Origin: Ulvibacterium sp965248315
Lineage (GTDB): Bacteria; Bacteroidota; Bacteroidia; Flavobacteriales; Flavobacteriaceae
NCBI RefSeq assembly: GCF_965248315.1
Contig: NZ_CBDFIX010000002.1
Location: forward strand, 1,922,001 to 1,986,000
Reading direction: 5' to 3'
DNA length: 64,000 bases
Positions within the stretch are counted from its first letter, which is position 1; each line of letters starts with the position of its first letter. The notes under the pieces were generated by a model, which ran no database searches, was not told where the DNA came from, and saw nothing but the letters and a program-made list of their open reading frames with translations. The position numbers and the translations under genes are program-made. Positions 9,466 to 17,568 of this stretch are shown here, piece after piece.

Positions 9466-9548
9466 TTAAAACCGTACTCTAAAACTAAAATTTGGGGGGT
9501 AACGCCTGTGAAGGTGTTTTGATGGTTCCAATCCCAATAGATAATCTA
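9466..9548 (-). pseudogene. Relic of the 3' end of a TonB-dependent receptor gene
   Basis: Read on the minus strand, this segment encodes WDWNHQNTFTGVTP followed by NFSFRVRF and a stop. This is the terminal beta-strand of an outer-membrane barrel, but only if two C residues are removed from a run of six. The last 32 nt match the 3' end of the intact receptor gene at 11393-13930 with one mismatch; that gene has a run of four C at the same place. No open frame extends upstream, so this is a truncated, frameshifted remnant. The upstream boundary is approximate. Confidence 0.65.
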
Positions 9549-9576
9549 TGGGACTATGCCACCTAAGGGAACATAA

Positions 9577-9604
9577 AAAAGGGACTGTCCTAGGAGACAG
9601 CCCC
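9577..9604 (-). terminator. Rho-independent terminator of the proteorhodopsin gene
   Basis: On the minus strand GGGGCTGTC and GACAGTCCC form a 9-bp stem (one mismatch) around the loop TCCTAG, followed directly by a T run. It sits about 60 bp after the proteorhodopsin stop codon and is oriented to end that transcript. Confidence 0.85.
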
Positions 9605-9666
9605 TCTTATTAACCAACTAAACCAAAACTGGGACCACTGAATTAGGTTCCGTTTGAAGAAATGTT

Positions 9667-10410
9667 TTAGTCCTTTTGGGTAGCTGAGGTTTGGGCCACG
9701 GCCAATCCGTAGACCACAAGGCCAAATCCTATTTTATTAATGGCATCCCCAATGTTATAAATAACGTCCATGTTCAATCCTGTAAAAATTCCTTCATACC
9801 AGCCTGGGGTTCCGGCCATGTAACCTATGGGATATATGGCCCATCCTACCAAAACAAACCAACATAACGTCTTATGGGCACTTAGCACGGACCCACCAGC
9901 CGCTTCGGCCAATTTTTTCGCTGAACCGAACCATATTTCATAAACGATAATGAAATAAGCTATTCCCGAAATAAGGCCCCATAACCAAGCTTGATCGCGA
10001 TATACGGCTTCCCCGAAATATCCTGTAACTAGCATAACTACGGATAGAACGATCAACCGCCACATGAGGGATTTTTTTGCTCCGGCGACTTTAAGAATTA
10101 GGTAAAATTCAACACACATTAGCGGAACTGTTAATACCCAATCCACATAACGAAAGAAAGTCGGTGATTCCTCATTCACTGCCCAATAGTCCCGCATGTA
10201 CCAATAATGTACGGCAGCGATAAAAGTAATTAGGCCGGAGACAAGTATGGAGGTTTTCCATTTCCGATCGTAGTTATTCATAGAAAAAAAGAAAAAAGCA
10301 GAAGCAGCCATCATGGCCATGCACCCTACAAAGAAGGTGAAACCGACATAATCATTGGTAGCCATTTTAGCAACCAACGGCAAAGAAGTCATAAAATTTT
10401 CAATAAACAT
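9667..10410 (-). CDS. Proteorhodopsin, predicted green-absorbing proton pump
   Basis: 247 residues, seven transmembrane helices. Retinal binds Lys226 in helix G (GDAINKIGFG). The helix C signature RYVDWVLTVPLMCVEF supplies Asp90 (proton acceptor), Thr94 and Glu101 (proton donor), the DTE motif of outward proton pumps. His68, partner of the acceptor Asp in proteorhodopsins, is present. The spectral-tuning position (105 in the reference green proteorhodopsin) is Met98, as in many flavobacterial green-absorbing forms. It should create proton-motive force in light. The divergent neighbour blh makes the retinal chromophore. A strong terminator follows, so it is monocistronic. The divergent spacer with blh contains several palindromes. 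Confidence 0.96.
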   Translation of the reverse strand: MFIENFMTSLPLVAKMATNDYVGFTFFVGCMAMMAASAFFFFSMNNYDRKWKTSILVSGLITFIAAVHYWYMRDYWAVNEESPTFFRYVDWVLTVPLMCVEFYLILKVAGAKKSLMWRLIVLSVVMLVTGYFGEAVYRDQAWLWGLISGIAYFIIVYEIWFGSAKKLAEAAGGSVLSAHKTLCWFVLVGWAIYPIGYMAGTPGWYEGIFTGLNMDVIYNIGDAINKIGFGLVVYGLAVAQTSATQKD

Positions 10411-10433
10411 AGCTAATTAATTATTTTGTTTAA

Positions 10434-10489
10434 GTAAATTTACAAAACGTTAAACATTAATTGTTTAATTTTTTTGTTAAAATTTTAAA
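10434..10489. promoter_or_regulatory. AT-rich palindromes between proteorhodopsin and blh
   Basis: The 83-bp divergent spacer carries three dyads: GTAAATTTAC (10434-10443), TTAAACA-ttaat-TGTTTAA (10450-10468, perfect 7-bp arms) and the imperfect GTTAAAATTTTAAAC (10475-10489). On the minus strand TAAATTTA in the first dyad is one base from the TAnnTTTG element. The dyads could be binding sites for a regulator controlling pump and retinal synthesis together. In such AT-rich DNA some symmetry arises by chance. Confidence 0.4.
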
Positions 10490-10493
10490 CAAA

Positions 10494-11396
10494 ATGAAAT
10501 TTAAGGGTGCTTATTTTTCACAGTTGACCAATATTGCCATAGTGGCCACCTTTTTCTCTTTGTGGGTCGCTATCTTTTTTAATGACGTGGTACAGAATAC
10601 CCTTGCCTACATTCTCATTCTCACTTTTGGCATGCTACATGGAGCAAATGATTTGAAATTAATTCGAAAAAGTACTGGGAATAACAGTGGTAAGAAGCCT
10701 TTTTTAAGGATACTTTTTTTATACGTTACGGTCGTGATTTTGGGATTTGCCCTTTTTTATTTTTTACCAGGCCTTGCTTTTTTCTTATTCATCGTTGTAA
10801 GTGCATATCATTTTGGGGAGCAACATTGGGCTCCAAAACTAAAAGGAAAAGGACTTTTGAAACCTGCCTTGGAACTTATTTACGGTCTTTTGGTCTTGAG
10901 CATATTGTTCCAAGCACACCCGGAAACGGTTTCTTCCGTAATTGAAAGGATAACTAAATATAATATTCCACAGGCCTACTACCAATGGAGCGTTTGGATT
11001 TGTGGCTTCCTAACAGCGCTTATCTTTCTTTTGTTATATCTCCAAAAACGGATTAAGGCTCATCCGGTAAAGCAGTTATTTTTTTTAGTGGTGTTCCTTG
11101 TAGTATTTAGTACGGCCTCTTTGCTATGGTCCTTCGCCATTTACTTCATACTTTGGCACTCTTTGCCATCTATAGCCGATCAGATAGTTTTCCTCTACGG
11201 CGGTTTAACAAGGCATAGTTTTTTGAAATATATAAAATCGTCTTTCATATACTGGTTGGTGGCCGCACTGGGCTCGGCGGGAATTTTATTTATCCTTAAA
11301 GACGACTTGCAAGCATCACTTTCACTTTTTCTTTCGTTTCTCGCGGCAATTACATTTCCTCATGTCTTTGTAATCAGTAGGCTCCACCATGATTAA
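10494..11396 (+). CDS. blh: Brp/Blh-family beta-carotene 15,15'-dioxygenase
   Basis: 300 residues, polytopic membrane protein. It carries the conserved His motifs of Blh enzymes: GMLHGANDLKL, YHFGEQHW, WHSLPSIADQ and TFPHVFVISRL, which bind the catalytic iron. It cleaves beta-carotene into two retinal molecules, the chromophore for the adjacent divergent proteorhodopsin. The frame is open from a TTG at 10461, but the ATG at 10494 is preferred because it begins just before the first TM and leaves room for regulatory DNA. The 3' end overlaps the convergent receptor gene by 4 bp. No carotenoid biosynthesis genes are in the window. Confidence 0.93.
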   Translation: MKFKGAYFSQLTNIAIVATFFSLWVAIFFNDVVQNTLAYILILTFGMLHGANDLKLIRKSTGNNSGKKPFLRILFLYVTVVILGFALFYFLPGLAFFLFIVVSAYHFGEQHWAPKLKGKGLLKPALELIYGLLVLSILFQAHPETVSSVIERITKYNIPQAYYQWSVWICGFLTALIFLLLYLQKRIKAHPVKQLFFLVVFLVVFSTASLLWSFAIYFILWHSLPSIADQIVFLYGGLTRHSFLKYIKSSFIYWLVAALGSAGILFILKDDLQASLSLFLSFLAAITFPHVFVISRLHHD

Positions 11397-13930
11397 AACC
11401 GTACCCTAAAACTAAAATTTGGGGTAATGCCCAAGGAAACATTTTCAATAGCTTCTACTTCGCCAGAGTCATTGATGCGGTAGTAGGTGTTTAGAATATT
11501 TCTTCGATCCGTAAAATTCAATACGGAAGCCCCGACCGAAGCTTTAAATCTCCGGCTCAGGTCAAATTCATATACTGCGGATGCATCTGCCCTGAGGTAC
11601 TCGGGTAATCTACTACTATTGGGATTCTGAAAGTTGACCCGAAACGGAAAAAAGGTGGTGTCTATGGGATTATCCGGATCAGGTTCCGTAAAAGGCCGTC
11701 CGGTACGATAATTTAGACCTATGCCAAACTTGAAATCATTATAGGTATAGGTGCCGGCAAAGGTGAGGTTATGCCGAATGTCCAAATTGTTGGGGAACTC
11801 TGTCGGATTTATTTCGGGAAAGGTATATCTATTAAAGTTGTAGGTATAACTTAACCAAACACTATAATCATTGGTCTTTTTATTGATTAAGAATTCTATT
11901 CCTTTTACCTCGTACTGTCCTATTTCCCCATCAAATTGGTTTTGGTTCTGAAAGCCTTGCGTTTCCGTACTGATTCCTTTTACCTCCTTATAGAAGGCTT
12001 CTACCCCAACGTAGAGCTTTGGATGATCGTAATTAAGACCGATGGAAGCCTGTTTACTGCGCGTTATGGGTAGGGAATCATTATCGGATAATATCCAGCG
12101 GCGCTTTTCTATACCCAAAAAATTCTGCTCTAAATCAATCACTTGATTGGTAGCCTGGCTCTTAAATTCCCCTAAGAGTTCCGCCCTGAAATTTTTGGCC
12201 AGGGCATAGTTGATATTTAACCGAGGTTCTATAATCGCCTTCTCAAAAGAGTCGAACGTTTGGGGATCCCGAATATAATTGAGTCGGGCTCCTGCGCGCG
12301 CCATAAGTTTGCTGTCCGGTGATGTATGTTCGATCTCCGAAAAAAGGGAGTGGGTTCTGATCACACCTTTTACATTGCTCTTGAAAGGAGGCTGGGTAAC
12401 ATCGGCAATATTTCGAATCCCGGTCTCCGTGAGTTGATACCCGTTAAGCCAATTCAAGCTTTCATTAACCTGAAGATGGGTATTTAATTTCAGGGCCGTT
12501 TCTATCACTTCGTTATTCTGGAAAAGGATTTGTTGGCCGTTGGCGGTACTATTTTCGGCATCCAGATTATAATTGGTATAGTATAGATTAAGATGGGAAG
12601 AGAATCGATCGGTCCACTGGCTTTCCAAGCTTCCGCCGAAGGAAATATTCGTTTGATCTAAGGTGCTTACCGAACTTCTAAAACTGTCCGTGTTCGTTTC
12701 CTGATAATCCAACCGATTGTTGATATTGATAAAACTTAGACGTACTTTCTGATTTGGATTAATGTCATAAAGTAGCTTCCCTGTAAAATCATAAAAATAG
12801 AAGTCGCTATTTTGTGTTACACGCGTGTCCTGAAAAACACGGTTTACAAATTGGCCATAGGTAGGGGTTTCCAAAAAATCGGTAAGGGAACGCCGTGCGG
12901 AGAACTGAAAGCCTAATTTATCGGATAAGGGTAATTGACCGTATAGGTCCCCTCCAATAAGATTTACCCCTGCACCTCCTGTAAAAGTATCTGTAATTTC
13001 ATTTTTGGTACGCATATCCAAAACTCCACTAACACCATCGCCGTATTGGGCCGAAGTCCCATTTTTAATGAGGGTGATCCTATCGGTCAGATAGGGGTTA
13101 AACGCGGAGATAAGCCCAAAAAAATGACCGGACTGATACATTTTGATACCATCCCATAGCATAAGGTTCTGATCGTTGGTACCCCCACGGATATTGATGT
13201 CCGAAACAGTTTCATCTATACTTTTAATTCCAGGTAAGGCTTGTACGGTCTGCAATACATCAGGTTCTATCAAACCGGGAAGGATACCAAATTCTGCCGT
13301 ATTCATTTGAATGCTCCCATCGGACTCCTTTATGATTCCCGTGGTAAGGAACTGGTACACGATTACCTCGTCCAACTGTTGGTAGAATTGGGCCAATAAC
13401 AACGTTTTACAAGGATGGGTGGCGGTTAATTCCTCTGCCTTTATAAAGAGGGTCTTAAACCCCAAATGCTTAATTTCCAATACGGCCTTTCTAGGAATAT
13501 TGGTCAATGAAAAAGTTCCATCCAAATTAGTGATGACCGCAACTTCGGAATCCAATACCTTAACAGTCGCCCCCATAACCGTATTTTGTTTAAAATTGTC
13601 CAATACCGTGGCACAAATATCTACGGTGCTACTCTTGGTAAGCGTATAATATCGCTCGTTAAGCTGCTGAATTTTTAGCTGGGTCTGAGCCTGAATTTCA
13701 GAAAGGATTTTCTGAAGTTCGTTAGTTTCCGGAACAATGATCTGAAGATTTCTAATATCCTCGTCCACATAGGAAAATTTGACCTCGAATCGATTCTCCA
13801 AGATTTGGAGATAAGAAATCAATGGTTCCGTAGTGCCTGCTCTATCCTGGCCAATTCCGTTTTGTACGAAAACCAGAAACAGTAAGAAAGAAAAAAAGAA
13901 TATAAGGCGTTTAGGGTGCGTTTTCAGCAT
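11393..13930 (-). CDS. TonB-dependent receptor with STN-like and carboxypeptidase-like domains
   Basis: 845 residues. The order is signal peptide (about 10-27), STN-type secretin/TonB N-terminal region (about 35-95), carboxypeptidase-regulatory-like Ig domain (about 105-180, TNLDGTFSLTNIP), plug domain with DINIRGGTNDQNLMLWDGIKMY, and a 22-strand-type barrel ending NFSFRVRF. An STN-like region in front of the plug is the usual mark of receptors that signal to FecR. The fecR and ECF sigma genes lie directly upstream, with a 20-bp overlap to fecR. It should import a ligand such as a siderophore, oligosaccharide or peptide across the outer membrane and report its presence. No SusD partner is present, so the ligand stays open. 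Confidence 0.92.
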   Translation of the reverse strand: MLKTHPKRLIFFFSFLLFLVFVQNGIGQDRAGTTEPLISYLQILENRFEVKFSYVDEDIRNLQIIVPETNELQKILSEIQAQTQLKIQQLNERYYTLTKSSTVDICATVLDNFKQNTVMGATVKVLDSEVAVITNLDGTFSLTNIPRKAVLEIKHLGFKTLFIKAEELTATHPCKTLLLAQFYQQLDEVIVYQFLTTGIIKESDGSIQMNTAEFGILPGLIEPDVLQTVQALPGIKSIDETVSDINIRGGTNDQNLMLWDGIKMYQSGHFFGLISAFNPYLTDRITLIKNGTSAQYGDGVSGVLDMRTKNEITDTFTGGAGVNLIGGDLYGQLPLSDKLGFQFSARRSLTDFLETPTYGQFVNRVFQDTRVTQNSDFYFYDFTGKLLYDINPNQKVRLSFININNRLDYQETNTDSFRSSVSTLDQTNISFGGSLESQWTDRFSSHLNLYYTNYNLDAENSTANGQQILFQNNEVIETALKLNTHLQVNESLNWLNGYQLTETGIRNIADVTQPPFKSNVKGVIRTHSLFSEIEHTSPDSKLMARAGARLNYIRDPQTFDSFEKAIIEPRLNINYALAKNFRAELLGEFKSQATNQVIDLEQNFLGIEKRRWILSDNDSLPITRSKQASIGLNYDHPKLYVGVEAFYKEVKGISTETQGFQNQNQFDGEIGQYEVKGIEFLINKKTNDYSVWLSYTYNFNRYTFPEINPTEFPNNLDIRHNLTFAGTYTYNDFKFGIGLNYRTGRPFTEPDPDNPIDTTFFPFRVNFQNPNSSRLPEYLRADASAVYEFDLSRRFKASVGASVLNFTDRRNILNTYYRINDSGEVEAIENVSLGITPNFSFRVRF

Positions 13931-14822
13931 AGAATAGCACTTTATTCCCCTCTAATTTAAACTTTATTTGAGAAGGAACACTTATACTCTGTAACGCCAA
14001 ATCTGCATTTGTGTTGCTAAAAGTGCCGGTATATAATTGATTTAAATCGATATTTTTGGTTTCAACGGTAATATTGTGCTGCCTTTCAAATTCATCCAAA
14101 ACATATTGTAATGGAATACTCTTAAAGGAACTTTCGTCACTCATCCAGGAAGGTTGGGAAATGTTGACCACTTTGCCCTTTGCAATTTTTCCATTAATGG
14201 CCAGAAAGGAATCCCCCGCGGGCAGTTTGGTTTCCGTACCGTTAAAGGTAACGCTTACCAACCCTTCGTAACAGGTCACCTCAAAAAAACCATTGCGGTT
14301 CTCCACATTAAATTGTGTGCCCAAAACGGCTACGGTACCGCTCTCCGTGGAAACGGTGAAACGTTTTCCCTTGGCCACCTTAAAAAAGGCCTCACCCTTT
14401 AGGGCTATGTTACGTTCTTTATCCCACGCTTTTTCGCTATAGGAAATTTCAGAATCGGCGTTCAATACAATTTCGGAATTGTCCGGAAGTACAACTTCCT
14501 TGTTTTCGGCAAATTGAGTGGAAACATTCTCATCCAGGGAATTCAAATAGAAGTATGAAGCAACAAGCAATACGGCAATGGCCGCCGCTACTCGCAAGAA
14601 CTTTCGGAAAGGATGTAATTGCACCACTTTTGGGGCCGTAAGTTCACGCTTGTTCTTTAAAGCGGTCAATGCCTGATCTACATTAAAATCAGGGCCTTCC
14701 AATGTACCGGAGGCCTCAAGAATCTTCCGGTAGGTGGTATACTCGTCGGATTTTTTAAATTCCGCGAGTTCCTCCTCGGAAAGTTCATTGTTGAGCCATT
14801 TTGCCAAGTAATTTTCTTGCAT
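13911..14822 (-). CDS. FecR-family anti-sigma/sigma regulator
   Basis: 303 residues. A cytosolic N-terminal part (about 1-75, LAKWLNNELSEEELAEFKKS) is followed by one transmembrane helix (about 79-97, AAAIAVLLVASYFYL). The periplasmic FecR domain (about 115-215) contains LNADSEISYSEKAW, GEAFFKVAKGKRFTV, VLGTQFNV and YEGLVSV. A C-terminal DUF4974-like domain (about 235-303) includes PLQYVLDEFERQ. It relays the occupied state of the TonB receptor to the ECF sigma factor. The gene lies 298 bp after the sigma gene, separated by a heptanucleotide tandem array, and overlaps the receptor gene by 20 bp. Confidence 0.93.
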   Translation of the reverse strand: MQENYLAKWLNNELSEEELAEFKKSDEYTTYRKILEASGTLEGPDFNVDQALTALKNKRELTAPKVVQLHPFRKFLRVAAAIAVLLVASYFYLNSLDENVSTQFAENKEVVLPDNSEIVLNADSEISYSEKAWDKERNIALKGEAFFKVAKGKRFTVSTESGTVAVLGTQFNVENRNGFFEVTCYEGLVSVTFNGTETKLPAGDSFLAINGKIAKGKVVNISQPSWMSDESSFKSIPLQYVLDEFERQHNITVETKNIDLNQLYTGTFSNTNADLALQSISVPSQIKFKLEGNKVLFYAENAP

Positions 14823-14971
14823 GATTTCTAGCTTTACACCTTAATAACAATTCACTACCAAAAAACCCTACTTCTATATTTGGTTTTGTGTAATCTGTTG
14901 TCAGTTGTTCACAACATATCATAATGAAGTGTATGATTTCCTAGTTCGGCACTTTAAACTTTACATCTTAA

Positions 14972-15125
14972 CCTCAAACCTCAAACCTCAAACCTCAAAC
15001 CTCAAACCTCAAACCTCAAACCTCAAACCTCAAACCTCAAACCTCAAACCTCAAACCTCAAACCTCAAACCTCAAACCTCAAACCTCAAACCTCAAACCT
15101 CAAACCTCAAACCTCAAACCTCAAA
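14972..15125. repeat. Tandem array of 22 perfect CCTCAAA heptamers
   Basis: By direct count there are 22 uninterrupted copies of CCTCAAA (TTTGAGG on the coding strand of the sigma operon), 154 bp with no sequence variant. The first transcribed copy supplies the sigma factor stop codon. Because 7 is not a multiple of 3, every frame of the transcript meets TGA within 21 nt, so the array cannot be translated on that strand. It lies between the ECF sigma and fecR genes in the same transcription direction. Confidence 0.97.
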
Positions 15126-15633
15126 TCCCATCGATCTGTTCACGGAGCGTCTTCAATGCCAAATGCATCCTTTTTTCTATAGCCTTTACACTTACCCCTT
15201 CCATTTCGGCAATCTCCGCATACTTTTTTCCATCGATTCGATTCAACAAAAAAACGATACGTTGGTTCTCCGGTAAACGGGCCAACGCTTGGTCCAATTT
15301 CTCCTTAAACTGGTTTTCCTCCATTAAGAATTCCGGCGACTCATTGGTGCTGTTCAATGTTTTGTCGGCATACTTTAGACGTACCTTTTCGGCTTTGATG
15401 ACATTGAGGTAAAGGTTATTGGCAACGGTATATACATAGGACTTCGCCTTTTCTGGGCTAACCTTGGCACAGTTTTCCCAAAGCTTTAGAAATGCTTCCT
15501 GGACGGCATCATAGGCTTTCTCTTCATTCCCGAACTTATAATATATATAGTTAAAAACCGTTTTGGAATTAGATTTGAAGAGCGAACTAAACACCGCTTC
15601 TTCACATACATTGTCCTGAGATTCAGTTTTCAA
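15121..15633 (-). CDS. ECF sigma factor paired with FecR and a TonB receptor
   Basis: 170 residues, the length of Bacteroidota FecI-like sigma factors. Region 2 (about 20-85) has EEKAYDAVQEAFLKLWENC. Region 4 (about 115-165) has LPENQRIVFLLNRIDGKKYAEIAEMEGVSVKAIEKRMHLAL cut across its HTH. It should transcribe genes for import through the adjacent receptor when FecR releases or activates it. The start is TTG at 15633, because no ATG lies in the first part of the frame. A TATCTTTG promoter lies 16 nt upstream, leaving only about 10-12 nt of leader. Its stop codon is inside the heptamer array. Confidence 0.9.
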   Translation of the reverse strand: MKTESQDNVCEEAVFSSLFKSNSKTVFNYIYYKFGNEEKAYDAVQEAFLKLWENCAKVSPEKAKSYVYTVANNLYLNVIKAEKVRLKYADKTLNSTNESPEFLMEENQFKEKLDQALARLPENQRIVFLLNRIDGKKYAEIAEMEGVSVKAIEKRMHLALKTLREQIDGI

Positions 15634-15649
15634 TGGGTTGGTTTTGCGT

Positions 15650-15657
15650 CAAAGATA
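15650..15657 (-). promoter_or_regulatory. TAnnTTTG promoter element of the FecR-linked sigma gene
   Basis: TATCTTTG on the minus strand matches the Bacteroidota -7 consensus and ends 16 nt before the TTG start codon. It supports use of that TTG start and predicts a very short leader. No clear -33 TTG at standard spacing was found. Confidence 0.55.
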
Positions 15658-15738
15658 TTTGAAAAAATCGAAAATAAAGTAGGGTATTTTTCAAATGGGT
15701 TGTTTTAATGACGAACGAACAAAAAAATCCAAATCGTT

Positions 15739-17505
15739 ATGAGAAAGTTTTTGAATTACGCACTGTACGCAAGCCTACTAACATTTGCGCTTACCTTTTC
15801 TTCCTGCCAAACGGAATATGAGGAACTCCCAGGAGAGAATGAACAAGAAACCATTATGGCGAGTTCGTCTACGGCGCAACTGGTAGAAAAGACCGTTTCC
15901 AATGATGGGTCTTTTGATAATATTGTGGATGGTTCTAGTTGTTTTAACGTCCGTTTCCCTTATACTGTTGAGGTAAATGGATTGGAATTGACCATCAATG
16001 CAGTAAAGGACCTTGAGTTGATCGAGGAAATTTTTGACGCCTTGGAGGATGATGAGGATGTTTTGGAGATTCTTTTTCCTATCACCATTACTTTAGGAGA
16101 TTACACGGAGATTACCATTAATGGCGAGGGTGATCTACGTGAATGGGCGGAGAAATGTATTGAAGGTGGCGATGATGATGATATAGAGTGTATAGACTTT
16201 GTATATCCTATTACCTTGTTCACCTTTGACATCAACAAACAACAAACCGGAAATGTCGCTGTGGAGAGCGATATGGAAATGAGACGTTTTTTCGCCGGAT
16301 TGGATGAAGAAGACCTGATCAGTATTCAATTTCCCGTGACTTTAAAATTGTTTGATGGTACGGAAATAGTTGTTGATTCCAATGCAGAATTGGCCAACGC
16401 CATTGAGAATGCCAAAGAGGCCTGTGATGAGGACGATGATAACGATTACAATGACGATGATTTTGATGAGGAAAGATTGGATTTCTGCCTAACACAATGT
16501 TCTTGGTTGGTTAAGGAAGTAAAAAGGGACGGTGTAAACCAAACCGATCAATATTTTGAATACTTGATGAATTTTAAGGAAGATGGCTCCGTAACCGTTA
16601 AGGATAGAGAAGGTAACAACTTGGAGGGAACTTGGAGTACCCGTGCAAGTGATGATGGCGCCCTTTTAAAAATGGAGTTTGATGTTCTGGTAGACTTTAG
16701 CTTGGAATGGTTGGTCTATGAAATTGAAGAGCATAAGATTAAATTATTGGCCGGGGAAGGGAACAGGATTATTATGCAACAATTCTGTGAAGAGGATAAC
16801 AATCCGGATGGCCTACGTGAAATACTAAGGGAATGTAGCTGGATCATTAAGAGAGTAAAAAACAATGGTGACCACTTGAATAGGTTGTTGGGCTTTGAAT
16901 TCGAATTCATGGGGGATGGAGTGGTGACCCTAAGTGATGGGGATACAGTTTCTGAAGGTACATGGGCCATAACTACCAATAATGAAGGACGTCTCGTCAT
17001 GGCCATTACTATGGGCGACGAGCCAGGAGTAAGTTTCGAGTGGTTATTATCCGATATGAAGGACAGATACCTAAAGTTTAATGTGGAAGGCACCTTTTAC
17101 GAATTGGTTTTGGTCAGAAATTGTGATGGTGAAGATGATGACGACGGGGATGTAAGCTTCATCAGGGAATTGTTCAGTGATACCGAATGGGAAATCGCCC
17201 TATTTTCTGAGAATGGAGATGACACCACAGACGCTTATAATGACGTTACCCTTTTCATAGGTGATGATGGTAGTCTTGAAGTCAGAAACGCTACTCAAGA
17301 GGTTATTAGCAATGGGAGATGGTTTTTGTATCGCAACACCGAGAATCGTTTGGAATTGATCATTGCCTTTGGTGCAGGAAGCAATTTCTATCCGCTGGCC
17401 AATGACTACATTATTGTAGAAGTAGACGAAAGCCGTTTGGAATTGAAACATGAGAATGATGATGATGGATATGACCAATTGGTACTGGAACGAATAATGC
17501 AATAA
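15739..17505 (+). CDS. Acidic lipoprotein with repeated lipocalin-like units
   Basis: 588 residues; no named family recognised. A lipoprotein signal ends in TFSSC (Cys about 23). Two similar modules follow (about 70-145 and 150-235), each with a C(F/I)xxxxPxT opening, an FP(I/V)T strand pair and a closing Cys. Then come three related units (about 250-355, 360-470 and 475-588), each opening with a (C/E)W(L/I/E)(V/I)K-type strand and containing a DG(S/V) turn, a G(T/R)W strand and a final FYELVLV-like strand, as in lipocalin-like DUF domains. Asp/Glu-rich linkers (EEDDDDN type) join the modules and could bind calcium. It is divergent from the ECF sigma gene and followed by a perfect terminator. 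The role is unknown. Confidence 0.7.
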   Translation: MRKFLNYALYASLLTFALTFSSCQTEYEELPGENEQETIMASSSTAQLVEKTVSNDGSFDNIVDGSSCFNVRFPYTVEVNGLELTINAVKDLELIEEIFDALEDDEDVLEILFPITITLGDYTEITINGEGDLREWAEKCIEGGDDDDIECIDFVYPITLFTFDINKQQTGNVAVESDMEMRRFFAGLDEEDLISIQFPVTLKLFDGTEIVVDSNAELANAIENAKEACDEDDDNDYNDDDFDEERLDFCLTQCSWLVKEVKRDGVNQTDQYFEYLMNFKEDGSVTVKDREGNNLEGTWSTRASDDGALLKMEFDVLVDFSLEWLVYEIEEHKIKLLAGEGNRIIMQQFCEEDNNPDGLREILRECSWIIKRVKNNGDHLNRLLGFEFEFMGDGVVTLSDGDTVSEGTWAITTNNEGRLVMAITMGDEPGVSFEWLLSDMKDRYLKFNVEGTFYELVLVRNCDGEDDDDGDVSFIRELFSDTEWEIALFSENGDDTTDAYNDVTLFIGDDGSLEVRNATQEVISNGRWFLYRNTENRLELIIAFGAGSNFYPLANDYIIVEVDESRLELKHENDDDGYDQLVLERIMQ

Positions 17506-17515
17506 TATGGAATCT

Positions 17516-17547
17516 CCCCGATGTCTTAACATCGGGGATTTCCTTTT
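17516..17547 (+). terminator. Intrinsic terminator after the acidic lipoprotein gene
   Basis: CCCCGATG and CATCGGGG form a perfect 8-bp stem around the loop TCTTAA (17516-17537), followed by a T-rich tract. It lies 10 bp past the stop codon, so the next lipoprotein gene at 17569 probably depends on partial readthrough or its own promoter. Confidence 0.85.
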
Positions 17548-17568
17548 TACCCCTACAAACATGAACCC

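Noticed and set aside
10461..10493. TTG start for blh
   Set aside because: It lies in the palindromic spacer and would put regulatory DNA into the coding sequence; the ATG at 10494 is better.
14972..15125. Possible CRISPR array
   Set aside because: The repeats are 7-bp units without spacers, so this is a microsatellite-like array.
14905..15276. Open frame of 123 codons on the plus strand with repeated LKPQTSN heptapeptides
   Set aside because: It is the translation of the heptamer array and antisense to the sigma gene; no signal for translation is visible.
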